A stretch of 64,000 nt of DNA from Pachyseris speciosa. Taxonomy: Eukaryota > Cnidaria > Anthozoa > Scleractinia > Pachyseridae. The stretch spans positions 1 to 64,000 of the forward strand of contig JAEMWC010001380.1 of NCBI GenBank assembly GCA_016490735.1, read 5' to 3'. A model generated the notes under the pieces. The model made no database searches, was not told where the DNA came from, and was given only the letters and a program-made list of their open reading frames with translations. Within the stretch, counting starts at the first letter, position 1; every line of letters begins with the position of its first letter. A program made the translations under genes and the position numbers. Shown piece after piece: positions 13,468 through 26,400 of this stretch.

Positions 13468-14876
13468 CTGAAATGACTAAAGATAAAGATAAAGATAAAA
13501 AAAATAGATAATAACTTTTTTTTATCACGCTAGCCTATTCAACAATGTAAAAAGAAAAAAAACCATAGCTGGTTTCCAGTAGGGGCGTCAGCCAAGTATT
13601 AAATTAAAAAATATCCTAAATATACTAACAACCGTGCTTAAAACTATTCGTGCATTTAATATAACCCTAAGTATAATTATAAGTATAACCCTAAGTACCC
13701 TAAGTATCAGTTTTCGGTAAAAAGTTCAATACAGAATTAACTTCGATTTTTTTATTACTACTTGCTTTTCACTGTTGAAAAGCACCCCCCCCCCCAGCCC
13801 CTCCCCCTGCGCGGTCCCTGATATCCACAACTGTTCACAACTATTCACCTTTACTTCGATGAATAATTGTTAAATCTAACCAATGCAAGTGGAAGACAAC
13901 ATAACAAATTTTGTAAAGTTACACTATAAATCTTAACTATTTATTTAATGAACAATAACACGGGAATTCTGATTCATTCAAAGAAGACCTCATTAACACT
14001 TTACTAAGTAACCGATGCAAGTCTACGGGCCAGGGGTGCGTGCGTACTACACCTGGTTTTAGATCCGTATTCAAGCTAACAGTCTCAAAAAATGAAGAAT
14101 GGTCTTACTTTTTTTTTCCATGTATTTGATTTTATATGGACAAAAAAATCCTTTATGTTTTCAATTTCTTTCTCGCTAAACATAAACTCATTGTCAATAT
14201 GAAAAAACTGTGCAGCCCTTCCTTGATTCACATGACTCACAGATTATTTGTAAGTGTGCCTGTAGATTAGAATAGTTATTTTAATCAGTAAATTTTCTTC
14301 TCTTGTAAAGTGACCAAAGTCCACTTTGGTCCCAGTCATCTGGCCATTTTCCAGGGATGTGGGTTTGCGAGTAGTGAAAATTTTCACATTCCCATCCTTT
14401 AACAACGCGAATCTGGAAAAAATAATTTAAATAGGTTACTTCAAATACTTCAAACGGTAGCCTGGGTAGCTGACACTGGGATATTATAGATTACGGAGAT
14501 TTGATATGAACTCGCGAGGGAGCGGTATTACAAACGTTCTCATGTTTCTAAAGGACCAGGTACACAAACTACATAAAAGGGGAGGGCTATAGTCCGACTG
14601 AATTTAGTGGAACGCTTTCTTATTAACAGCCCTTACTTCCGCTATCATGCACATTGTGAGTTACATTCAGTGTGTTTTGTGCTTTAATTGAAATATTAGT
14701 TATTGCCTTACATTAAAGGCCTTGTGTAAATTGAGTATTGTGTGATGGAGTCCTGCATGGACATGACAGAAACACTTTTTCTATGTAACTCTATGAAAAT
14801 GGGAGATGGAGAGGAAATGGGATAAAGAAGATATCTTGTTAATCCTGCCTATAACGCATGAATCCTCGTGGCTTAC

Positions 14877-17564
14877 CTGGCTTGAAGTGTGATTGGACTC
14901 TCCCAAAAACCCTCTGAATAAATAACCTATCGTTAGGGGCAGTCCTAGTCCACAGGCACTTGAACATATATCGAGAAAATCCGAAGAGAGGACTGGCTAT
15001 ATCCGCTGATGAGTCCATAAATGATGTGGCTTTCACAGTCCATTTGAAACATCGTCTTCTCAATAACGTCCTTCTCACTGCTACCGCGTCAGACTAAAAA
15101 AAAAGGAATAAGCTAAATTTAGCGCGAACTGGACGAGTCACCCTCGCCCTTAGTTGATCTCTCTTTATAAAAGAAATTAGTGTTATTGCCGCCTGGTTTG
15201 TCCATGTTCCGGACATTACAGGAACTCAGTTTAACCCTTTTCCTCTCTAAGGGTGGCTTATCAAGTTTACTTTGTCTAACGCCAGAATTTTACTCGTGAA
15301 AGAGAAACCTGTTCGGCGTAAGGGTTAATGAGGCTGGCAACAGCTTTTTGTTTTTTTGTTTTTTTTTTTGGCTTGTAAAACTCGCAGACAAAAGTGCGCG
15401 AATGAACAAAACCAAAATTTATTTGCAACTAGCCTCTGACTTAGTTTTTTTTTCCTAGTTTGGCCTACAAGCTTTGGAACTTGAGTATGGGGAGCAAGGT
15501 TGGCGTATAGTGGTCAGGCCACGCGCGTTTCACTAATGTGGCCCGTGTTCGATTACCAGACTCGGCGTCATATGTGGGTTGAGTTTGTTGTTGGGTCTCT
15601 ACTCTACTTCGAGAGGTTTTTGGGTACTCCGGTTTTCTGCTCTCCTCGAAACCCAACATTCAAAATTCAAATTCGATCCGGATGAAGAACCTGTCTAAAA
15701 ACCACTTCGGTGAGTGGAGCTTCCTGAGTAAAGATCATTTATTTATTATATATTAGTTAGTAAGTAGTTTACACAAGTTTCGGTATGAAGTGTTCGTTAC
15801 TCGTACTTATTTATTCCAAACCACAATCGAAATCATGTGATTACCTATACAAATTATAATAAACATTTCATGGCGCAGACGACTGCAAAGTTGATCATTT
15901 GGGCATCAAGCGCCAAACCACTTCTTTGTTTACCAGCTAGCCTTACTCCGTTTGGTTTTCTGTTTTAACCTTCTTATACTCTTTAGTACTTTCGCAATTT
16001 AGTTTAGGAGTTTAGGTTTACCAGGTTTACCCAGATATATCGCATTTATTCTTGCTGGAGGACTCTTTTCGTCAAATTTTATGATATTAAGTCACTTTTT
16101 GCTTTCAAGGTCAAATCGAACAGTGATTCTTAAATTAAATAAAATCTGTCTGAGCTTTTCTTCGTCCTTTTCCTCATAGTCGAAAGTATAAAAGGGCTAC
16201 ATTTTTTAGAAATACCTCACCCTTTCGAATAAGGCGCAACGAAGTCTTTCAACTTCCCTCTCAAGCAGCTCCTGGTGTCTCTGCTGGTGCTGTTGGCTGT
16301 GAACGGGCTCCATGCAATTTTTGTAGAAAGAGTTGCAGCCATCGACCCTGCATTTGACAACCCTTTGTGGGCAACCTTGAAGGTGAAGATGGACGTGCGA
16401 TCTGCAATAAATGAAAAGTTATGACTTGTTATTACTCAGCGGAAATCTTTTCAAGTTATTAGCCGATCGTTCGATTCAACAATTAGATTATGAGCTCTCG
16501 ATTTCTATCGCGTGATAGCTGATTAGGGCCCAGCCCGAATCAGCTATCACGCATAGAAATCGAGAGCGAGTAATCTAATTGTTTTAGTAGAAATTTACTA
16601 ATCCTTGAAAATTAAACAAGTAAATGATCTCGATCCTCTTCACAGACACTTCGAAAACGCAAAGAAGCAGTTGCCATTCTACTTTCAATCGCCACTCACT
16701 ATCTATCACAGAATGGATAGCGAGTAGCGTAGCCAATCAGAGAACGGCATTCATGATAGAAGGCCGGTAGATTTATACTAAAAAGGGATCAAAAATTTCT
16801 TCTTGTTCTTATAGTGGCTTAGTTGTTTGAGATATGAAAATTGAAAACGATCACAACTATGTTCAGAGCTTGGGATAGCAATAACCAGACTCAATGTTAA
16901 ATTAAATGCATCTCAGTCACTAACATCATTGACACCCTGACCATCGCAAACTGCTATTTTCTAACACACTGTAGCAAAGATGCTTTAAAAGAGAAGCGTT
17001 TCGTATAAAACAATGTATTGTCATAAATGTTTGTCAGAAATTGTCAGAAATGTTTTCGTTGTCTTTATTAACACTATTTGCAATTCACTTGTCACTGACC
17101 TTCTAAACGTTTCACCGCAGCCTAGTGGGCAATCCTGAGGCCTTTGGATGCAGCGTTCTTCGTGAGTCCGCATTACATATCTTGGGGTCGTATCAAGGCA
17201 GTGTTGGCATGTGACTCGCTCAAACGGACAGTCCCGAAGATGTTCCTCGAGAGACTGGACGAAGAAAGTTCCATCACAACCGTGTGGGCAACTTCTCTCG
17301 AGAAACTGGCAACTGTCTTGGTGTGCGTCCTTCTCGTGATGCGCCCCGATCCACGTACAGCCATGATTAGTGCAGCGAATATCCAGTTTGGAAATGATGG
17401 CATTGAGTGGGACGTTTATTTTGAAAGAAATGTCAGCAATAACCGCTCGGCATAGAGGACAGGTCTTCGGTCGACCACCTTGGCGCTTGACCATGGTATG
17501 CATGCATTCTTTACACGCACTGTGCCCACAGATAAGGGATACGGGCTGGTTCATCAGCTCCTGG
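14877..17564 (-). CDS. RING/TRAF-type zinc-finger protein (partial gene model)
   Basis: Minus-strand exons at 17564-17100, 16401-16221 and 15093-14877 join with GT-AG sites and consistent phase. The first encodes most of a RING finger (CGHSACKECM, later CPLC; its first cysteine pair must be in an unseen upstream exon), then TRAF-type zinc fingers (CTNHGCTWIG, CPHGCDGTF, CQHC, CPLGCGETF). The second adds a last finger (CRVDGCNSFYKNCMEPVH) and a Glu/Arg-rich coiled-coil start. The third begins SDAVAVRRTLLRRRCFKWTV and might be a divergent TRAF-C/MATH segment, but I am not sure. TRAF proteins are ubiquitin ligase adaptors below immune and TNF-type receptors. A further exon-like block at 14412-14281 ends in a stop but is out of phase with the third exon, so an exon may be missing between them. 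Confidence 0.7.
15489..15690 (+). mobile_element. tRNA-derived SINE
   Basis: An RNA polymerase III A-box-like TGGCGTATAGTGG sits near 15,501 and a B-box-like GTGTTCGATTACC at 15,545-15,557, at the spacing expected of a tRNA head. A non-tRNA body follows (GGGTACTCCGGTTTTCTGCT near 15,622). It lies between the second and third exons of the TRAF-type gene, in antisense orientation. Confidence 0.75.
16480..16581. repeat. Near-perfect 44-bp inverted repeat (hairpin)
   Basis: The left arm 16480-16524 and the right arm 16538-16581 are reverse complements apart from a few bases, around a 13-base GC-rich loop. Arms contain CAATTAGATTA and CTCGATTTCTAT. It lies in the intron between the first two TRAF-type exons. 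A foldback MITE is the likely origin. Confidence 0.85.
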
Positions 17565-18742
17565 CTGAAAAGGATAAAATACGTAATTTGACTATCACAG
17601 GTCCATGTTTACGAGTTTCTAAATCTGCATATATCTTAAGGCTGACAGATTTATTTTAAAGGCGGATTTTAAGATTTGTTCGTAATCAGGCCCTTGAGAT
17701 GCCGGCGTGAGAACGGAGGGAGGGAAAAGAACGCGTGCTTGACGCTATCGTTCGACCTGATTAGACTCTAACCTTAAAACCACGATTAATTTAAGTTACA
17801 TAGAGCAGGTTTAAACTTGGTGTCGTAAAACCAAAACCAAAACCAAACGAATTACTTTAGCCAATCACAATAGACGAAACAGTGCAATGAGCCAATCAAA
17901 ATGCGAAGCGAAGCGCGGAAAAAGGCGCGCGTATAAGTCACTGGCGTGCCATTCACGGAGCGGGGCAATGTAAAACTAAAATAAACGCTCGATGCTCAAT
18001 TGAAACGCTATCTATGTCTTAATCACTGACTTGATACCTTGTTCCAATTGGTTGAAATCAACCAAGTACACATTCTCAAATATGGCGGTAAATGCAAGAT
18101 GGGTGTCGAGTTTGTTTTACAGGAATTAATTTAAGAATTAGAAAATGAAGCCTTAAATTGAAAGAACAACAGAAGCAAATCAGCAGTACTGGCGGTTTTG
18201 TTGACTGGTTTTGGAAAAAGCATAAATTGTGAAAAATTATTGCCTTCCAAAGGCTTGTTTTACTCGCTATTCCGCTTGAGCCTCTCAGCTTCGAACACGG
18301 GCAAAATGTACTTATATCGTGCACATACTTCTTAGTACGTGACCTCTTAATGCGTTAATTTTGCTACTTTATTGCCGTATTCAGCTTTCAAACTCGTTTG
18401 ACAAACTCGAAACACGCCGTGAGTTTGTTTTTCCTTCTTCGGAATTAGGCTTAAGAATTATTCCTTCTTCGGAATTAGGCTTAAGAATTTTTTTTTCTGA
18501 AAACTAAAAAAAAAAAAAAAAAAAAAGGCGGGAAAGATCGTAATTTGTTTCGCGCTCAGATTATTCCACGAAGGTTCTTAATTGGATGTTATTTGACAAG
18601 CAAAAGAAAAATTGGGCGTTAGATCTTTTTCGTTCCTCCTCACGCGCCATTCGCCTTCTCACTCGCCCGTATTTCCCTTCCCCTTCGAAAGCCTGCACCA
18701 AAGGTTATAACATCGGATGTAAATGACTGTGAGTGTATCATT
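17565..18742. other. No gene seen; possible upstream region of TRAF-type gene
   Basis: The missing 5' exon of the RING/TRAF gene should lie upstream of 17,564, but I could not identify it. CCAATCA boxes occur at about 17,861 and 17,891 with a nearby GC-rich stretch, which would suit a promoter, though such boxes also occur in repeats here. A 32-bp tandem duplication (TTCCTTCTTCGGAATTAGGC) lies at about 18,430-18,490, followed by a poly-A run. Confidence 0.4.
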
Positions 18743-19422
18743 GGCCGTTTTTATGCTACAGACATTAAAGTCGTCCAGACGCATTTAACGTCTGAGACGT
18801 TTTAAAGCCGTCTGGTATAAAAACGGGACGCATAAAAGTAAACGATCTAACAGAAAGAAACAAGATTTTTCTAAAAATTAGACTGGGTTCTATTCTCGGA
18901 CTGGATGATAGGCACGAGTGAAACTCGGCGCCAAATAAACTTCAAACGTGCGAATGTAAGAACAAATAAACATGGCGGAATTGCAGACTCTGAAATCTAA
19001 TTGTCGACGTAGTCAAGAACGACAAGAAATGGAGATGCAAATGTTTTTGACAAAGAAAATCATTCGAGGAAGGGTTTTTAAGGCGATGGACGAGGAAAGA
19101 GATATGGCCGAAGCATTTGGCTTGTCTGCCGTGGCGACCAAGAGAGCAAGAACAAGAGAGCAAAGAACGAAGTGCTGATTAACAAAGGAATTCAGGGTTA
19201 AATACGTCCCAGTTAGGTTGTCCCGTTTTCATACTAGACGCATTTAACGTCTGAGATGTTAAAGTCGTCTGATAAGTGCGTCTAAACGACGCACTTAAAT
19301 CAAGACGTTAAAGTCGTCAGACGTTAAATACGTCTGTCTTATTTAGCGTTTTTCTGATAAAGTCGTCTCGAGACGACTTTAAAGTCTCAGACGACTTTAA
19401 CGTCTCTAGCATAAGAACGGCC
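18743..19422. mobile_element. TIR element rich in internal GACGTTAAAGTC palindromes, 680 bp
   Basis: The ends match as inverted repeats over about 33 bp, starting GGCCGTT(T/C)TTATGCTA on each side. ATT flanks both ends (18740-18742 and 19423-19425), a 3-bp target duplication as in PIF/Harbinger. Both subterminal regions are packed with short palindromes of the type GACTTTAAAGTC and ACGTCTGAGACGT, probable transposase-binding sites. An internal plus-strand frame (18972-19178, 68 residues, starting MAELQTLKSNC) is of unknown meaning. It has no DDE motif. Confidence 0.78.
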
Positions 19423-19425
19423 ATT

Positions 19426-20230
19426 ATTGGAAAAAAAAACCCTGTTATTATTGTGATCAGTCGATTGGAAATCAACTTATCAAGTGAAGAAATTAACTTC
19501 ATGAGTCTCTGAAAGGAATAAATTTTGGTTTTTCTTGTAATTAACTACGATTAAGTGAACCATTGTGAGTATCCCAACTAATTATCAGCAGTTATATCAC
19601 ATATATGATTAATTTCATGATGATTGCGATAAATTCCTGGAGGCTCATGAGAAAGCCTCTGTAATCCACACCGGTTCGTTCCTGGCTTTCCGGCGTTAGC
19701 TACCCTACGTCTCCCTATTGTTGTGGAAGTAAGAACTAGCGTTGAAATTTTGACGTCGTCTCATTCTTTAGAGCCAACTAGATTATACAGCCAGGATGCC
19801 TATTACTGGTAATATGCGAAGTGGAGAATTTATTCTGCCCAGAGTTCATGTTCGGTTTGACACGTGATTATCTACGCAGTATTTGGAAACTGTTACAGTC
19901 ACCAAAAGGTTCTTTTCTGTCATAGTCAACTCTGTAAAAGTTGTGTTCTTTTTAGTATGGTAGAGACTTTTTCTCTCAAGTACGACCTCAACACTTACTG
20001 TCAAGGTTACGTCTCAGAGACCAGACACCAGTTGAACTCGCCTAACTATAATTTAACTAAGAAACTAAAAGAAACCTTACCATATGGGACACAACAAGCT
20101 AGGATCCACGTTATCCGGGTTAAGGATTACACAGTTAAAAGAGCTCAATCCTGACATGATGGCATGTGAGTTTGACTCGACCCTAGCTGAATGACTGAAT
20201 GTGTCCAATTTCCGTATGGCCCACTTTGGT
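19426..20230. other. No gene seen
   Basis: AT-rich intergenic DNA. The open frame at 19864-20154 (+) has no recognisable features. Confidence 0.45.
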
Positions 20231-20712
20231 GTGCTATTTAATCCCTTGAGAGTTGTTAAGGGAAATTATTTTTTCTAGCGGAAGTTTTTATTTTATCACA
20301 CATTAACTTTGCACGTTAAGGTAACTACCCGATTTGGTTTTTCAGGAAGAGAGAGTTTACCGTGGGAATCAGTATAAATAATTTTTAAGCCTAGATAAGC
20401 GTAAACATTTTTTGATTGGGGGATCTTTTTACTGAATTTGCTTCTCATATGCACTGTTGTTGCACTTCTGGCCCTCTTTGTTGTGCTATTTAATCCCTTG
20501 AGAGTTGTTAAGGGAAATTATTTTTCTAGCGGAAGTTTTCTTTTTTATCACACATTAACTTTGCACGTTAAGGTAACTACCCGATTTGGTTTTTCAGGAA
20601 GAGAGAGTTTACCGTGGGAATCAGTATTTTAAGCCTATATAGGCGTAAACATTTTTTGATCGGGGGATCTTTTCACTGAATTTGCTTCTCATATGCACCG
20701 TTGTTGCACTTT
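20231..20712. repeat. 252-bp direct tandem duplication
   Basis: Copy 1 starts at 20231 and copy 2 at 20483, both with GTGCTATTTAATCCCTTGAG. They stay over 90 percent alike through AACTACCCGATTTGG and a shared GGGGGATCTTTT. Copy differences are small indels in T-runs. No gene is apparent. Confidence 0.9.
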
Positions 20713-20894
20713 GTCATACAACATAGCCAGCGATTTCTCACACCTCATTTTGCTATCAAGTGAAATACGCCTCCCTGACACTTCGATAGGTCACTCATTC
20801 AATGGTGCATTGTCTCTTTGTTTCATACCGCCCGCGTGAAATTGGATGAAGTGACGCTTAGATATCCATAACCACCTCGGCAATCACAGCAGAA

Positions 20895-21172
20895 ATGTCA
20901 GCGAGCCCTAGCTCAGGCAGCGATAGCGAATCGCAACAATCTTCATTACCTACAGGACGAACAATCACCAGGCTATTTGTTTGGTTGCAGGAAAGAACGA
21001 AATCAACTCCATGCGGAACTTCATGGGATAAATTAAACCGTGATGGCAGGGTCAAGGAGATAGCATTCAGTCGCAACACCTCGCAGAAAGCGATGCAATC
21101 CTTGGTCAGGAAGAGCTTCACTGGTTTAGAAGGGGCAGACCTTACCAGGTACGTCAAGCGGTATAATCTAAG
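20895..21172 (+). CDS. Possible first exon of an unidentified host gene
   Basis: An ATG opens a Ser-rich N-terminus (MSASPSSGSDSESQQSS) followed by a well-composed segment containing LFVWLQERTK and TSWDKLNRDGRVKEI. The frame runs into a plausible donor, CTAAG|GTAATA, at 21172 (another candidate donor, CCAG|GTACGT, lies about 25 bases earlier). The composition is unlike the flanking non-coding DNA. I do not recognise the family and found no second exon before the TIR elements downstream, so this is a tentative call. Confidence 0.35.
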
Positions 21173-21609
21173 GTAATAATTCCATTCCATCGGAATTTGC
21201 GACAGTTTGATGCATTGTGGACTGAAAGTAATAAACTAGAATCGGAGAAATTTCCCATACCCGTGGGTAAGGCACGTACGCTTTAGGATAGCGTTTTTGC
21301 ATTTACAAAGTTTGTGACCAAGACTTTGTTTAGTGTTTAAGCACGGTTTATGCATATACTACAGTGAAATCAAAGGCAAATCGCTCGCCTTACAACGAGA
21401 ATAACCCTGTTACTGAAGATAATGGGCCTAAAAGTGACAAAAGAATTAAGCGCAAATCAATGCGTTTTGGTAAATTGAAGCCATTCAAATAGGGCACTAT
21501 TGTTTATTTTAAACGGAGCTTGTACGTGTTCTGAGCAGCAAGGAAACCCTTAATTTTTTTTAACGGAATCTTCGGACAGTTCTAAACAAGTACCATTTCT
21601 ATGAGTATT

Positions 21610-21939
21610 ATGCACATGTCATCGGCTTTCCCGTGGGGTCGACCCCCGGGTTAACCAGGGGATTGTAATAGCAGTCAAGCAAACTTGAGGAAATTCGGGG
21701 GGGGGGGGGGGAGTCTCTCAAGACAAAGTCCCGGGGTGAGGTGTCTCTCAGCTGAAAATCCCTGTCACATCTTTTTCAAACTTGTGAATTCCTCCACCCC
21801 TAATCTTTGATCGTAAACCAATGTCAAGAATTTCCCTTACCCTCAGGCAAAGTATCCCATCCATCTCCTTGTATTACCCCACATATCTCCCTGGTAGGCC
21901 CGGGGGTCGACCCCACGGGGAAGCCGATGCCATGTGCAT
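21610..21939. mobile_element. Foldback/TIR element with 41-bp GC-rich arms
   Basis: The left arm 21610-21650 and right arm 21899-21939 are nearly perfect reverse complements (ATGCACATG, ATCGGCTT and GTGGGGTCGACCCCCGGG are shared). The 250-bp interior includes a 13-G run at about 21,698 and no coding capacity. Target duplications are not clear. Confidence 0.75.
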
Positions 21940-22504
21940 TATATTTACCTGTCTATCTGAACAATAAATACTGTTAACGTGTAGCAAAGAAAGATCAATG
22001 TAGCCTGTAAACAAAGCTGCCTTTTATCAATTGGGCAAAACGGCCTTAGAAGTCGGGAGCGATGACAGGGCACCCAGACAATCCGTTTGTGTAACCCTTT
22101 GCTATTTTATAGGAAATGTATGGGATTTACCGTATTTTTCATGATCTGGTGACGAATTGCTGTAAAAAGATGTATTGCACAATGCTAAATAAAAGGTAAA
22201 TTCTTGTTTTGCAACCACATGACAGGCCGGCCATGTTGGAGCTCTAAACAATAGAAATTGTTTTCGAAGAATTTACATAAAAATAGAATTTAGTTCCCAG
22301 CGGAGAGAAAGGCCATTGTTCTTGACCTCCAACATCGCTGCCGTGACGTCACTTGCAAACCAGCAATTGCATTACCTGTGGTTTACTGTCGTCCTTTTTC
22401 CTCAGTAGTAATATTAATGATTTTGTCTGGTTTTGACTTTGCCACCGACTGACAAATCCACTTAAATATCACTTAGTGAGGCAAGGACGACAGTACACCA
22501 TAGG
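21940..22504. other. No gene seen
   Basis: AT-rich spacer between two inverted-repeat elements. I see no coding or RNA features. Confidence 0.5.
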
Positions 22505-23417
22505 TAGGGGACAGACCATTATTTTTCTGGAGGGGGAGGGGGGGGGGGGTATGGAAAATATCGAAAAAACATCGTTTGCAGGGCCTAAAAAGACAAAATA
22601 AATTACTTGCAAACATGATATGTATAAAAAAAGTTTGCATAGAGGTGAGAGAAACTTGTAACCTACTTAAGACTAAAAGTATGTAGTTGTTTGTAGACAG
22701 GATACAGGGTTCCATTTAAGTCGACAATTTATTTGACAACATTGGAACACCAAATATTGCATTAAATAAGAAATTGAAATAAACATTTTTTTAAACAATT
22801 TTTTAAATACTAAACTAGTGAGCAGCACTTCTACCAAGTGTAGTTGGAAAACTTGCAGTTTATTCTCCAATATGTTTTGTCTAACTAGCGTAGCCTTCTT
22901 CAGGGAGTTTAACTAGCTTACACTAAATGCCTGTATATATATGTGTACTGTGTTAGCAACTATATCGCAGGGAACACAACCCACAAACCGTGGGTCCCCA
23001 AAACTATTTCACGCCTTTCGTAAATAACACAACGTCGCCTGTTCCCTTTCGTAAATCCAGTGACACCTTTGCGGCTTGTGTTCCCTGAGAAATAGTTGCT
23101 TACATGTCACACATATATATAAGGTTCATAAGGTTCATAAAGGTTTATTTAAAAAAGTGAATAGAGATATTACAATTTAGACTGACCTGCAGGTAGCTTA
23201 GCTAATCGTGGCAGGCCAGTCTATTGAAACAGAGGCAATTATATTACAGTACAGGATTAAAAAAGAGAAAAAAAAAGATAAGTGTATTTGTGCGAGATTG
23301 AACAAACAAACAAAAACAAAAAAACAACAACAACAACAAAATTAAAAAAAAAAAAAAAGAGAGAGAGGGAGAGCTTGAGATATTAAGATAATAAAAGTAC
23401 TTTCACTTGTGTCTTCT

Positions 23418-26400
23418 CTAATGATTCTTTAGATCAAATATTATTTTATCGATTTCAATGTAGCTATCTTCGGTTTTCAAAATGTCAAATAGTATTCTTT
23501 TCATTTCTTTCTTAAAACTATTTTTTGGCAACTTTTTTATTTTTGCAGGTATCCCATTCCACACTTTTGCTCCAACACGTGAAAAAGAGTATTTTTGTCG
23601 GTCGATTCTAGAATTTTTAATATAAAAGTTCTGAGAGGTTGACGAGCGGGTAGCATATTTGTGTATGCTAGAAGTTCTACAGAAAAGATTTAGAATATTT
23701 GGCGGTGCTTGTTTTGCATTTATATCATACATTAAGTTTGAGACCGCTTGGACATAAAGAAAACTTAAAGGTAAAACGCTAGTTTTGACAAATAAAGGGA
23801 TAGCGTGCTCATTTCTGTCTGCAAAGTGAATTAAGCGTAGTGCGCGCTTCTGTAGAATAGTGAGTTTATTTAGATGTGTTTTAGAGGCGTGGCCCCATGT
23901 AATAAGTCCATAGGAGAGATAAGGTGTTATAAGAGCATTATAGATGTTTATAAGAATACAAAATGGTATATAATGTCTTAGTTTACTTAACATTCCAACA
24001 GTTTTGCTTATTTTGGTTATAACAGAATCGATATGGTTCTTCCAGGAAAGGTTTTCATCGATAAGAACGGCTAAATACTTAATACAGTCTTTGTATTCAA
24101 GGTTTACATTTTTGTTTGAATCATGATCAAATATACAAATTTGAGGAATATTTTGGATTTTCTTTTGGTAGGGTCGGAAGATAACATAGTTAGATTTCTT
24201 AGTATTCAATGTTAATTTATTAGAAGTTAGCCAATCGTTAAGTTTTTCAATCTCGTTGTTTACAGTCACTTCTAATTTTTTCAGGTCTTTATCAGCAAAT
24301 ATAATACTGGTGTCATCGGCAAAAAGAAAGAACTTCAATTTGCTAGAACAATTATGGATATCATTTACATAAAGTAGAAAAAGAAGGGGCCCTAATACTG
24401 AGCCTTGTGGTACGCCGCATGTGCATGTGCACTTATCCGAGATGTGGGAGTCTGTCTGGGTTGTTTGGGTGCGATCAGTCAAATAGGATTTAAGCCAGTC
24501 ATTGATAATTCCTCGAAAACCGTAATGATTAAGTTTGTCAAGTAGAATTTTATGATTAACAGTATCAAAAGCTTTCTTTAGGTCAATAAAGATCCCACAG
24601 GTAAACAAGCGTCGATTCATATTTGACTGAATAGCTTCAACTATATCGATGATAGCATGATTGGTAGAGTGCCCCTGGCGAAAGCCATACTGCGACGAAT
24701 ATAGGATGGAATGCTGTTCAATGAAACTGACCATCCGATTGTACATTATTTTCTCGAAAACTTTATTAAAGTTAGAAAGTAATGATATAGGTCTATAGTT
24801 TAAAGCATCCGTCTCATCGTCGCATTTGAATATCGCAGTTATCTTTGATATTTTAAGTTTTGAGGGATAAGCCCCTGATGAGATGGAGATGTTGAAGATT
24901 TCCGCTAAGACGGGAGAGATGATATCGCATGCACATTTCAAGAGCTGCGCGGGGCATGAGTAAAGTCCGTGCGATTTATTATTAGAAAGCGATAAAATTT
25001 CAAATTTAACCTCTTCTGGTGAGACGGGCTGAAAAAGAAAGGAAGAGTCAGGTGATTTGGATTTAGCCAGATAGTCCTTATAATTACTGCGTGGGGATAA
25101 TTTCATAGCTAATTTGTTACCAATAGTTGCAAAGTGTTCGTTCAAGATGTTAGGTATTCTTGAGGGATTATGTGTGACAAGGTTATTATCACGTGGGTCT
25201 TTCAGTGCTGTTATAGAGTGAGACTTTCTCTTGCGGTTTGTGAGAAGTGTATTTATTGCTTGCCACGTTTTCTTCATGTTGTTAATATTTGCAAGGAAGT
25301 AATTAGCATAATATTTTTGTTTACTAAGGCGTGTAAGGGTGGTTAACCTATTTCTGTAGTATGTATATTTAACGTAGTCGCCCAGTACGTATAGTTTGTT
25401 TTTTACCTTAATTGAGGTTCTGAGTCCCTTTGTAATCCAAGGCTTAGCAAGTTGCTTAATTTTACGTTTTGATAGATTTTTAATAGGAGCATGTTTGTTA
25501 ACAATGTTATTAACACATTTAAAGAAGGTTGAAAATAGATCATCAATATTGTTAGATTTTGTTAAAAGTATGTTTTCCCAGTCGACTGCAGAAAGGTCAC
25601 TATTAAAGCTTTCTGCAGAGAAATGTGAGAAGTCACGTTTATCACGAATTATTTTCTTTATATTGGAGTTCTCTTTTACAGAAGACAAAATGCAAAATTG
25701 TGAAAAGTGATCAGAAACGTCAGTAATAATATTTCCGCTCAGTAAAACCTGCTCAGGATTGTTGACAAAAATATTGTCAATTAGCGTTGCCGTTGTTCTA
25801 TGAACACGGGTTGGCTTATCAATAGTTGGAATGAGATAATTGCCTTGAAGGATTGTTAGAAAATCGTGACTATGATGCGACGTTGGTGTTTTAAGAAGAC
25901 ACAAGTTAAAGTCACCTAAAAGGCAAACTCGCTTTCCTGTTGAGTTAAGTCTTTCTAAAGTATCAGTTAAATAATTAAGGAAAAGATCAGGCGAGTTATG
26001 TTGGCGATAAATAATGCCGCAAATAATGTTTTTTTGTTTAAGGAATGAAAATTCAACCCACAGTGCCTGGAAAGCTTCAGTTGACGTTTTTTCGAGCACG
26101 GTGTAAGTTAGCGTGTTATCAATGAAAAGACCTACTCCCCCGGAGACCAGGGGTGTAGGCACTTGTTCAAAATTGTAACCTGGGATTTGGTAATTACACA
26201 AGTGCTCATTTGACTTTGTAATTTTGGTCTCCGTTACACCAATAACATTGAAATGAAAATCTAATTCATCTAAGTAATGGGCTACTAAATTATCGAGATT
26301 TTTATTTAGACTTACAATATTATTATGGAAAAATGAAAGACTTGATTCTTTTTGACTTGAAGAAAAACTAGAACCATACTCTTTAAAACTATGTGGGGAA

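Larger units (their letters stand above)
11333..14280. other. No gene seen; microsatellites and G-rich tracts
   Basis: Contains a short tandem repeat near 11,850-11,905 (CTGAATTACC followed by a T-run and CTGCA), CCAATCA boxes near 11,820-11,945, a T/G-rich run at about 12,051-12,077, an AAT/GAT microsatellite and G-rich tracts (listed separately), and a C-run at about 13,786-13,809. None of the open frames has recognisable protein features. Confidence 0.5.

Noticed and set aside
13660..13710. TAACCCTAAG repeats resembling telomeric sequence
   Set aside because: Only three or four irregular units; not an array.
14281..14412. Terminal exon of the TRAF-type gene
   Set aside because: Has a good acceptor and a stop, but its frame does not match the phase of the exon ending at 14877; kept only as a note.
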